This document shows, piece by piece, positions 17,396-24,550 of a stretch of DNA of 64,000 nt. The stretch comes from Xanthomonas sp. DAR 34887. Its GTDB lineage: Bacteria; Pseudomonadota; Gammaproteobacteria; Xanthomonadales; Xanthomonadaceae. Location of the stretch: contig NZ_CP162490.1 of the NCBI RefSeq assembly GCF_041245805.1, positions 1,837,001 through 1,901,000 on the forward strand, read 5' to 3'. The stretch's first letter is position 1, and each line of letters begins with the position of its first letter. The notes beneath the pieces were generated by a model. It was not told where the DNA came from, searched no databases, and saw only the letters and a list, made by a program, of their open reading frames with translations. A program made the position numbers and the translations under genes.

Positions 17396-18094
17396 GTGCC
17401 GCGCCTGGTGTCCGCGCCCGCAGGGGCGCGGCGGCGCGGTGGGCAGGGCGCGACGCGCGAAAAGCACGCCGCGATCCTGGATGCGGCGCGCCGGCTGTTT
17501 TCCCGCAACGGCTTCGACCACACCAACATGGACGCCATTGCTGAGTGTGCCGCCGTGTCCAAGGCCACCGTGTATGCGCATTTCGCCAGCAAGGACGTGC
17601 TGTTCCAGGCGACCGTGGATGCGATGGTGAGCGAGATGCCGGATCGCTGGGAGGCGCTGCTCGCCATCGGCGGACCGTTGCAGCCGCGCTTGGCGGCGGT
17701 GGCATACGACCTGATGGCGATGACCGCGGCGCCGATGCTGCAGGCCATTCATCGCATGCTCGCGCTGTCCACGCAGTTGTCGTTGCGGCGTGCCGATACG
17801 TACTGGGACCTGTGTTTCGCGCGCTACGACCGCGCCATGCAGCGGTTCCTGCGCGCTCAGACCCGGCAGGGAACGCTGGCGATCGCCGACGAGGCGCAGG
17901 CGTCGGCGCAGTTCTTCGCGCTGATCGTCAGCGCCTCGGCGTTGCGCGGATGGCTGACCGGCGAGCCGGGCGCGTCGCAGCGGCTGGCGCGCACGCGTTG
18001 CGTGGAAAGCGCGGTCGCGTTGTTCCTGCGCGGCTATCGTGCGGAGGCGAATCCTGCGCCGGCACCGCGCCGGCGCCTCGCCGCCAGGTCCTAG
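17396..18094 (+). CDS. TetR-family regulator at the end of the efflux operon
   Basis: A second TetR regulator, beginning two bases after the outer-membrane channel stop and therefore probably in the same operon. No ATG is suitably placed; GTG codons at 17396 and 17408 are the possible starts, and I use the first (232 residues). The helix-turn-helix is plain: AAILDAARRLFSRNGFDHT, then MDAIAECAAVSKATVYAHFASKDVLFQ at about residues 40-75. The C-terminal domain resembles the AefR-like group (TetR_C with an LSLRRADTYWDLCF segment). Its ligand is unknown. Two TetR proteins flanking one pump suggest layered control. Confidence 0.85.
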   Translation: MPRLVSAPAGARRRGGQGATREKHAAILDAARRLFSRNGFDHTNMDAIAECAAVSKATVYAHFASKDVLFQATVDAMVSEMPDRWEALLAIGGPLQPRLAAVAYDLMAMTAAPMLQAIHRMLALSTQLSLRRADTYWDLCFARYDRAMQRFLRAQTRQGTLAIADEAQASAQFFALIVSASALRGWLTGEPGASQRLARTRCVESAVALFLRGYRAEANPAPAPRRRLAARS

Positions 18095-18181
18095 GGCGTG
18101 TCATCAATCCCCGAGCAGCTCGCGCCAGCTTGCGCATGCGAACCCATTTAACGGTATGCACGCGCAAGCGTGGCCCTGCGG

Positions 18182-18282
18182 GTTGGGCCTGTCAGGCCGC
18201 CCGCCGGCACCGCGCGGCTTGACCCGACCGCCAGTCGGACGCTGCGCCGCGCGGCACCGGCGGGCGACCTGGCAGACCCAAC
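18182..18282. repeat. Long imperfect inverted repeat between convergent genes
   Basis: Arms of 37 bases at 18182-18218 and 18246-18282 match at 32 positions, separated by 27 bases. The region lies between the 3' ends of the TetR gene and the minus-strand MFS gene. It would form a very stable hairpin on either strand and could end both transcripts, though neither arm is followed by a T-tract. It is not a member of the GGCTTCAGCC or CCCTCTCCC repeat families of this window. Confidence 0.8.
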
Positions 18283-18311
18283 GCGACCTAGTCGGCAATT
18301 GACGACATGCC

Positions 18312-19538
18312 CTAGGCGGGGCGTGCGGCCGCGAGCGGACGCTGTTCGCGGATCGGCAGGTTGACCAGCGCCGCGGCCGCGGCCAGGGCCATGTCGGCGT
18401 ACCACATCCACTGGTAGTTGCCGAGGCGCTCCAGTGCCACGCCGCCGAGCCAGGCGCCGAAGAAGCCGCCGATCTGGTGCGACAGCAGGGTCAGCCCGAA
18501 CAGCGTTCCCAGATAGCGCGGCCCGAACAGTTTGCCGATCAGGCCGGCAGTGGGCGGAACCGTCGCCAACCAGGTGAACCCGAGCGCGGCGGCGAACAGG
18601 TAGAAGGTCAGCGGCGTCGGCGGCGCGACCAGGTACAGGGCGATCAGCACCGCGCGGCTGGCGTACATCGCCAGCAGCAGCCACTTCATGCGCACGCGCT
18701 CGCCGAGCTTGCCGGCGATCAGGCTGCCGGCGACGTTGCACAGGCCGATCAGCGCGATGGCGATGGCCGACACGCTGGGCGCGAGCCCGCACAACGCGAT
18801 TTCCCCGGGCAGATGGGTCACCAGGAACGCGATGTGCACGCCGCAGGTGAAAAAGCCCAGGTGCAGGCACCAGTAGCTGCGGTCGCGCAGGGCGCTGCGC
18901 AGCTGCGCGCGCAAGCCGCCGTCCGCGGCCGCCGCGGTCGGCAACGGCGCGCTGCCTTTGCGGCGCAGCGGCCAGGCCAGCGGCAGGGTCAGCAGCGACA
19001 GCGCAGCCATGCCGGTCATGGCCATCGCCCAGCCGGCAGCGCCGATCATCCATTGCACCAGCGGCGCGAACAGGAACTGGCCGAGCGAGCCGCCGGCGTT
19101 GATCAGCCCGGCGGCGAACGAGCGCCGCTCCGGCGCGATGCGATGCGCGGTGGCGCCGATCAGCACCGAGAAGCTGCCGGCACCGGCGCCCGCCGCGGCA
19201 AGCATGCCCAGGCTGACGATCAGGCCCCATTCGCTCGGCAGCCAGGGCGCCAGGCCCAGGCCCAGCGCCAGCATCATCCCGCCCAGCCACAGCACCGGCA
19301 GCGGGCCGCGCTGGTCGGCGATCGCGCCGAAGACAGGCTGCACCGCGCCCCATACGAACTGGCCGACCGCCAGCGCGAAACTGATCGCGGCGATGCCGAC
19401 GCCGCTGCTGCGGTGGATCGGTTCGACGAACAGGCCGGTGGTCTGGCGCGCGCCCATGGTCAGCATCAGCGTCGCCGAGGCGATGATCAGCAGGCCCCAC
19501 TGACGGCCGGCCTGCGCGTGCGGCGCCGCGACGCTCAT
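18312..19538 (-). CDS. MFS transporter, oxalate/formate antiporter-like, MarR-linked
   Basis: A 408-residue major facilitator protein with twelve hydrophobic helices. The first helix carries SATLMLTMGARQTTGLFVEPI, typical of the OFA/UhpC-like branch that includes many exporters and monocarboxylate carriers. GPLPVLWLGGMML and RRSFAAGLINAGGSLGQ follow in the N-terminal half. Its ATG (19538) overlaps the stop of the upstream MarR gene by four bases (ATGA), so the two are translationally coupled and the transporter is probably controlled by that regulator. Substrate unknown; export of a toxic aromatic or antibiotic compound is a reasonable guess. Confidence 0.88.
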   Translation of the reverse strand: MSVAAPHAQAGRQWGLLIIASATLMLTMGARQTTGLFVEPIHRSSGVGIAAISFALAVGQFVWGAVQPVFGAIADQRGPLPVLWLGGMMLALGLGLAPWLPSEWGLIVSLGMLAAAGAGAGSFSVLIGATAHRIAPERRSFAAGLINAGGSLGQFLFAPLVQWMIGAAGWAMAMTGMAALSLLTLPLAWPLRRKGSAPLPTAAAADGGLRAQLRSALRDRSYWCLHLGFFTCGVHIAFLVTHLPGEIALCGLAPSVSAIAIALIGLCNVAGSLIAGKLGERVRMKWLLLAMYASRAVLIALYLVAPPTPLTFYLFAAALGFTWLATVPPTAGLIGKLFGPRYLGTLFGLTLLSHQIGGFFGAWLGGVALERLGNYQWMWYADMALAAAAALVNLPIREQRPLAAARPA

Positions 19539-19978
19539 GCGGCGGCGTCCTCGCGCTCGGCGCACAGCGCGCGTTCCAGCTGCCGCAGCTGGCGGTGCAG
19601 GGCATCGATGGCCGCATCGCCGGCCAACGCGTCGATGCGCGCCTGCGCGCGTTGCCAATGCGGCAGCGCGCGTTTGAGCAGGCGCCGGCCAGCGGCGCTG
19701 ACCACCACCAGCTTCTGCCGCGCATCGTCGCCGCGGCGTTGCTCGATCCAGCCGGCCGCCTGCATCGGCTTGAGATTGCGCGACAGCGTGCTGCGGTCCA
19801 TGCCCAGGCGCTCGGCCAGCGCGCCCAGCTGCTGCGCGGTACCGGCGCGGCGCAGGATCGAATACTCGTTCAGGCTCAGCCCCACCGCGCTCAGTTCGCG
19901 GTCGTAGACCTGCGAGGTACGCCGCGCAGCGCGGCGCAGCAGGAAGCAGGTGCAGCGGCAGGGTGCGGTGTCGTCCAT
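19535..19978 (-). CDS. MarR-family transcriptional regulator
   Basis: A 147-residue winged-helix regulator. The recognition region is LGALAERLGMDRSTLSRNLKPMQAAGWIEQRRGDDAR (landmark, residues ~54-90), the canonical MarR core with the wing RRGDDARQK. The N terminus has two cysteines (CRCTCFLLRRAARR), which is common in redox- or phenolic-sensing MarR members, although sensing is not shown. It is first in a two-gene operon with the MFS transporter (ATGA overlap). A palindrome at 19991-20006, directly upstream of its start, is a likely autoregulatory operator. Confidence 0.9.
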   Translation of the reverse strand: MDDTAPCRCTCFLLRRAARRTSQVYDRELSAVGLSLNEYSILRRAGTAQQLGALAERLGMDRSTLSRNLKPMQAAGWIEQRRGDDARQKLVVVSAAGRRLLKRALPHWQRAQARIDALAGDAAIDALHRQLRQLERALCAEREDAAA

Positions 19979-19990
19979 GTCCGGCAAAGT

Positions 19991-20006
19991 ACGTGCATAT
20001 GCATGT
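19991..20006. promoter_or_regulatory. Candidate MarR operator
   Basis: The sequence ACGTGCATATGCATGT has a perfect 10-bp core TGCATATGCA (19994-20003) and 14 of 16 symmetrical positions. It sits 13-28 bases upstream of the marR-like start codon (19978), where a bound dimer would block transcription. Symmetry and location support an operator; binding is inferred. Confidence 0.6.
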
Positions 20007-20223
20007 AATTGGCAAGCGCCGGGCGGGGAAGGCCGCGCATCGCCACCGTTCGCGGGCGACGCGCGCAGGGCAGGCCCTGCTCGGGCGACGGCATGCGCAC
20101 GAATGGCGGCTCGCATGCCGTTGCAGCGCCGCCACACTTCGCCCAGGCGCAGCGATACATGCAGGCGCGCGCCGCTCGCCGACATTGCTATGCTCTGCGT
20201 CGCCTTGCGCTCGCCGGAATGCC

Positions 20224-21384
20224 ATGCCGATGCCCAACACCCGCACCGCCGTCTCTATGCCGATCGCCGCCGCGCGTGCGCGCGCGCTGTGGCTGGATGC
20301 GCAGCGGCTGACCACGCCGGCGCCGTTCGGCGCGGGGGCCGAGGCGGTGCGGCAGGCCACCGCGCACCTGGGTTACGTGCAGATCGACACCATCCACGTG
20401 ATCGAGCGCAGCCACCACCATGTGCTGTACAGCCGCATTCCCGCCTATCGCAAGCAGGACCTCGAACAGGCGCAGGCACAGGACAAGTCGGTATTCGAAT
20501 ACTGGACGCATGCGCTGGCCTATGTGCCGATCGCCGACTACCGCATGTACGTGGCGCAGATGGCCCGTTACCGCGCCCAGGCGGATGCGGCCGGCAAGAT
20601 CGATCCGGCCGATTACGCCAGGCTGCTGCGGCGCATCCGCAACGACGGGCCGTTGTCGATCCGCGATATCGACGACGACGTGCTGGTCGAGAAGACCCAT
20701 CCATGGGGCAGCCGCAAGCCGTCGCGCGCGGCGTTGCGCTACGGCTTCTTCAGCGGCGACCTGGTGGTCAGCCAGCGCAGCGGCATGCTCAAGACCTACG
20801 AGCTGGCCGCGCGCCATTTCGGCTGGAGCCGGCGGCCGCGCCCGGTCAGCGATGCGCAGTACGCGCGCTATCTGCTGCAGCGCGCGCTGCGTGCGCAGGG
20901 CCTGGTGAGCGTGGATTCGATCTGCTACGGCAATGCCGGCGCCAAACCTGCGGTGCGCGCCTTGATCGCCGCCGCGGTCGCCGCCAGGCGCCTGCGGCCG
21001 GTGCATCTGCAGGGCCAGGAGCAGGTCGCGCTGTGGGCCGAACCGGCGCTGCTGGAGCACGCGCCGCCGCTGCCGGACGATTCCCTCGCGCACCTGCTGT
21101 CGCCGTTCGATCCGGTGCTGATCCAGCGCAAGCGCCTGCAGCAGTTCTTCGGCTACGAACATCGTTTCGAGGCCTACGTGCCGGCGCCACAGCGGGTGCT
21201 CGGCTACTTCGCGCTGCCGGTGCTGGTCGGCGACCGCATCGTCGCCGCACTGGATCTGAAGATGGATCGCCAGGCGGGCAGGTTGTTGATCCAGAAATGG
21301 ACCTGGCTGGTCGCGCAACGGCCGGCGTTGAAGAGGGCGATCGACGCGGCGCTGCAGCGCTTCGAACAATTTCATCTGCAGTAG
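20224..21384 (+). CDS. YcaQ/AlkZ-like DNA glycosylase (HTH_42 family)
   Basis: A 386-residue protein of the winged-helix HTH_42 family. E. coli YcaQ and Streptomyces AlkZ are members; they remove alkylated bases and unhook interstrand crosslinks from nitrogen mustards or azinomycin. The catalytic Q-x-D motif typical of the YcaQ branch is visible as GYVQIDTI (Gln53, Asp55), whereas AlkZ proteins have Q-x-Q. Further landmarks are HHHVLYSRIPAY, FEYWTHALAYVPI and LLSPFDPVLIQRKRLQQFFGYEHRFEAYVP (about residues 300-330). The start is the ATG at 20224; 20230 is an alternative. It is divergent from the MarR-MFS operon. Confidence 0.88.
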   Translation: MPMPNTRTAVSMPIAAARARALWLDAQRLTTPAPFGAGAEAVRQATAHLGYVQIDTIHVIERSHHHVLYSRIPAYRKQDLEQAQAQDKSVFEYWTHALAYVPIADYRMYVAQMARYRAQADAAGKIDPADYARLLRRIRNDGPLSIRDIDDDVLVEKTHPWGSRKPSRAALRYGFFSGDLVVSQRSGMLKTYELAARHFGWSRRPRPVSDAQYARYLLQRALRAQGLVSVDSICYGNAGAKPAVRALIAAAVAARRLRPVHLQGQEQVALWAEPALLEHAPPLPDDSLAHLLSPFDPVLIQRKRLQQFFGYEHRFEAYVPAPQRVLGYFALPVLVGDRIVAALDLKMDRQAGRLLIQKWTWLVAQRPALKRAIDAALQRFEQFHLQ

Positions 21385-21519
21385 CGCAGGCGCGGCGCGT
21401 CCTGCCGCGTACGTCATGGTGCGTGGTGCGGATCACGCGATCGTGCATCGCGCCGGCGAACATCATGCTGGAGCCATGCAACGACCGGCGCACGCGCCTC
21501 GCGTGCGCCGGCGCGCGGA

Positions 21520-22509
21520 TCAGGCCTTGAAGAAGGCCAGCAGATCCTGGTTGATCTGTTCCGGCTGGGTGGTGCACATGCCGTGCGGGTAGCCCTTGTA
21601 GACCTTCAGCGTGGCGTGCTTGACCAGCTTGGCCGACAGCAGCGCCGAGTCGGCGATCGGCACGATCTGGTCGTCGTCGCCGTGCATGATCATCACCGGC
21701 ACGTCGAGCTGCTTCAGGTCCTCGGTGAAGTCGGTTTCCGAGAACGCCTTGATGCAGTCGTAGTGGGCCTTGGCGCCGCCCATCATGCCCTGCCGCCACC
21801 AGTTGTCCATTGCCCCCTGCGAGACCTTGGCGCCGTCGCGGTTGTAGCCGTAGAACGGCACCGGCACCTCTTTGTAGAACTGCGCGCGGTTGGCGGCCAG
21901 CTGGGTACGGAAGCCGTCGAACACGTCCATCGGCAGGCCGCCGGGGTTGTTCTCGGTCTTGAGCATGATCGGCGGCACCGCGCCGATCAGCACCGCCTTG
22001 GCCACGCGGCCGGCGCCGTGCTTGGCGACATAGCGCGCCACTTCGCCGCCGCCGGTGGAATGGCCGACGTGGATGGCATTCTTCAGGTCCAGGTGCTTGA
22101 CCAGCGCGGCCACGTCGGCGGCGTAGGTGTCCATGTCGTTGCCGGTGGCGGTCTGCGTGGAACGGCCATGGCCGCGGCGGTCGTGCGCGATGACGCGGTA
22201 GCCTTGGGCGACGAAGAACAGCATCTGCGCGTCCCAGTCGTCGGCGCTGAGCGGCCAGCCGTGATGGAACACGATGGGTTGGCCGGTGCCCCAGTCCTTG
22301 TAGAAGATTTCGGTACCGTCTTGCGTGGTGATGCTGGGCATGGTGGTGTCCTGATGGGCGTGCGGGCTGGCCGCAGGCGTGGGGGAAAGGCCGGGTCGGC
22401 CCGGTGCGGCGATGCCTGCCAGGGGCAGGGCGGTCAATGCGGCGGCGCCGAGCAGCAGGCGCCGCCGGACAGGATCGGCGATGTCGGTAAGCGTCGTGTG
22501 AGCGTCCAT
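21520..22509 (-). CDS. Alpha/beta hydrolase, non-heme chloroperoxidase/esterase type
   Basis: A 329-residue alpha/beta hydrolase of the bacterial perhydrolase group, whose members have esterase and often promiscuous haloperoxidase activity. The catalytic Ser151 is in GHSTGGGEVARY, the acid is probably in MHGDDDQIVP, and the His is in GYPHGMCTT near the C terminus. The first ~55 residues look like a Tat signal (twin Arg in VRRRLLLGAAALTALPLAG), so the enzyme may be periplasmic. Most family members lack this leader and begin at the internal MPSITTQDG (about 22341), so a cytoplasmic form from that site is possible. Divergent from xdhC. Confidence 0.87.
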   Translation of the reverse strand: MDAHTTLTDIADPVRRRLLLGAAALTALPLAGIAAPGRPGLSPTPAASPHAHQDTTMPSITTQDGTEIFYKDWGTGQPIVFHHGWPLSADDWDAQMLFFVAQGYRVIAHDRRGHGRSTQTATGNDMDTYAADVAALVKHLDLKNAIHVGHSTGGGEVARYVAKHGAGRVAKAVLIGAVPPIMLKTENNPGGLPMDVFDGFRTQLAANRAQFYKEVPVPFYGYNRDGAKVSQGAMDNWWRQGMMGGAKAHYDCIKAFSETDFTEDLKQLDVPVMIMHGDDDQIVPIADSALLSAKLVKHATLKVYKGYPHGMCTTQPEQINQDLLAFFKA

Positions 22510-22708
22510 TGCAGGTCCCGCGTCGAAAGCAGCGACGCAGATGATGCGCGGCGCGGCGCCACGCCGATTGCATAATCCTGCTGGTTTGCCGCGCCGCGCC
22601 GCGCTGCGGGCAAGGCGGCGTGGTCATTGCGCCTTCTTCGCCGCCAGGTCACTCCGTCACCACAAGCCGCTGCTTAGGCTGTGGTTCCCCCATAGCCTGT
22701 GCCGCCGC

Positions 22709-23782
22709 ATGTCCGCAGCCAGACACTGTATCCACGATGCCATCGTCGCCTGCCGGCAGCGCGTGCCCGCGGTGCTGGCGGTGGTGATGGCCACCGAAGG
22801 CTCCACCTACGCGCGTGCCGGCGCGATGGCGCTGTTCGGCGCCGACGGCGCGCAGCAGGGCTGGCTCAGCGGCGGTTGCCTGGAGCCGGAGATCGCGCGG
22901 TGCGCGGCGGCCGCGGCAGCGGCGGGCGAACTGGCCTGGATGGATATCGACACGCGCGACGACGAGGACCTGCTGTCCGGTTCGGCGGTGGGCTGCCGTG
23001 GCCGCCTGCATCTGGCCTTGCTGCCGTTGCATGCCTTGCCCGGGTTCGAGCGCCTGGCGCAAGCGTGGCTGCAGCGGCGCGGTGCGTTGCGCCTGGCGCT
23101 GGACGCCGACGGCGGAATCGTCGCGGCGGTGGCCGGCGAGGCCCTGCAGTGGCGCTTGCGCTGCCAGGCCTGGGCTGGCGCGTCGGCGTGCGGCGGCCAG
23201 GTACAGCTGCCGCCGCCGCCGCGGGTCAGCGTGTTCGGCGCCGGCCCGGAAAGCGCCGTGCTGCTGCCGCTGCTGCGGCAACTGGGCTGGATGACCACGC
23301 TGGTGGAACAGCGCCCGCGCTGGGCGGCGCAGGCGATGCTGGCCGACCAGGCCTTGGCATGCACCCCGACCCGTGCGCTGGAGGAGTGCGCCGACAGCGA
23401 CGCGGCCCTGGTGATGCACCATCATTTCGAACTGGACCGCGAGGCGCTGGCGGCGCTGGCGGCGAGCCCGATCCCGTTCCTGGGCCTGCTGGGCCCCGCG
23501 CGCCGGCGCGAGGACCTGTTCCGGCTGTTGCGTCCGCAGCAGCACGCGCAACTGTTGCCGCGACTGCATTCGCCGATCGGGCTGCGCCTCGGCGGCAGCG
23601 GTGCGGAGGCCATCGCGCTGAGCATCGCCGCGCAGTTGCAGGGCATCCGTGGCGTGCAGCACGCCGGCGCCAGCGCGGAGCCGACCCCTTGCAACGTGAC
23701 CCGTTTGCACGCCGGCGACGGCGCATCGGCCGCACCCGTGCCATTGCACGCCGACAGCGGCGCGCGGGAGGCGGTGCGATGA
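22709..23782 (+). CDS. XdhC/CoxI-family molybdenum cofactor insertion protein
   Basis: A 357-residue XdhC-family chaperone that binds molybdenum cofactor and loads it into xanthine dehydrogenase-type enzymes. The N-terminal XdhC/CoxI domain has AVLAVVMATEGSTYARAGAMAL and the GWLSGGCLEPEI segment with the conserved Cys. The C-terminal Rossmann-like XdhC_C domain starts near VSVFGAGPESAVLLPLL, followed by LGLLGPARRREDL. Its stop overlaps the next start (ATGA at 23779). It faces the paoABC genes, so it is most likely the counterpart of E. coli PaoD, the chaperone of PaoABC. Confidence 0.9.
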   Translation: MSAARHCIHDAIVACRQRVPAVLAVVMATEGSTYARAGAMALFGADGAQQGWLSGGCLEPEIARCAAAAAAAGELAWMDIDTRDDEDLLSGSAVGCRGRLHLALLPLHALPGFERLAQAWLQRRGALRLALDADGGIVAAVAGEALQWRLRCQAWAGASACGGQVQLPPPPRVSVFGAGPESAVLLPLLRQLGWMTTLVEQRPRWAAQAMLADQALACTPTRALEECADSDAALVMHHHFELDREALAALAASPIPFLGLLGPARRREDLFRLLRPQQHAQLLPRLHSPIGLRLGGSGAEAIALSIAAQLQGIRGVQHAGASAEPTPCNVTRLHAGDGASAAPVPLHADSGAREAVR

Positions 23783-24384
23783 GCCACGCGCATGCCGCGC
23801 TGATTCTCGGCGCCGGTGCCAGCCGCCGCCTCGGCCATGCCAAGCAGGCGCTGACCCGCGACGGCGAGTCCTTGCTGCGGCGCACGGCGCGGCTGGCGCT
23901 GGCCTCGTCGCCAGCCCGCTGCGTGGCGGTGCTGGGTGCGCAGGCCGAGGCGCTGCGCCCGCTGCTGGACGGCCTGCCGGTGGAGATCGTGATCAATCGC
24001 GAGTGGCCGACCGGCATGGGCGGCAGCCTGACCTGCCTGCGCGCGGCGCTGCAGGGCGACGCATCGATCACCCACAGCCTGGTGCTCGGCTGCGATCAGC
24101 CGGCGCTGGAGGCGGCGCACCTGCAGGACCTGCTGGCCGCGGCGCGGCGTGCCGCCTCCGGCTGCGCGGTCAGCGCCTACGCCGGCGTGCGCGGCATGCC
24201 GGCGGTGGTGGCGCAGGCGTACTGGCAGGCGTTGCCGTTGAGCGGCGACCAGGGCCTGCGCGGAATGTACGAGGCGATGGCGCCGGAGAGTCTGGGGTGC
24301 ATCGTCGCCCCGGCGCTGGCGCTGGACCTGGATACGCCGCAGGACGTGCAGGCCGCGGTGGAACGCGGGTGGTTGGATCCGTAG
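23779..24384 (+). CDS. MocA-like molybdopterin nucleotidyltransferase
   Basis: A 201-residue nucleotidyltransferase of the MobA/MocA family. The N-terminal nucleotide-binding loop is LILGAGASRRLGHAKQAL, and the metal-binding motif LGCDQPALEA lies near residue 108. MocA makes molybdopterin cytosine dinucleotide, the cofactor form used by PaoC. The four-base overlap with xdhC and the facing paoABC genes support that specificity over the guanine form, which would be made by MobA. Ends before a REP-like repeat that separates it from paoC. Confidence 0.85.
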   Translation: MSHAHAALILGAGASRRLGHAKQALTRDGESLLRRTARLALASSPARCVAVLGAQAEALRPLLDGLPVEIVINREWPTGMGGSLTCLRAALQGDASITHSLVLGCDQPALEAAHLQDLLAAARRAASGCAVSAYAGVRGMPAVVAQAYWQALPLSGDQGLRGMYEAMAPESLGCIVAPALALDLDTPQDVQAAVERGWLDP

Positions 24385-24401
24385 CCACAGGGCAACCCGC
24401 C

Positions 24402-24476
24402 CCTGTAGGAGCGGCTTCAGCCGCGACATTCACCTTGTCGGAGAGGACCTGTCGCGGCTGAAGCCGCTCCTACAGG
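24402..24476. repeat. REP-like inverted repeat (GCGGCT type)
   Basis: Inverted pair of the GCGGCTTCAGCCGC repeat between the convergent mocA-like and paoC genes. The arms start CCTGTAGG and end CCTACAGG and are separated by about 27 bases. The location suggests a bidirectional end-of-transcript hairpin. Confidence 0.88.
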
Positions 24477-24550
24477 ACATGCGAGGGCAATGGCATAAAG
24501 CCGACGTCGCGAGGCAAACCGCGCGACGCCTCGATGGCAGGCATGGCCGC

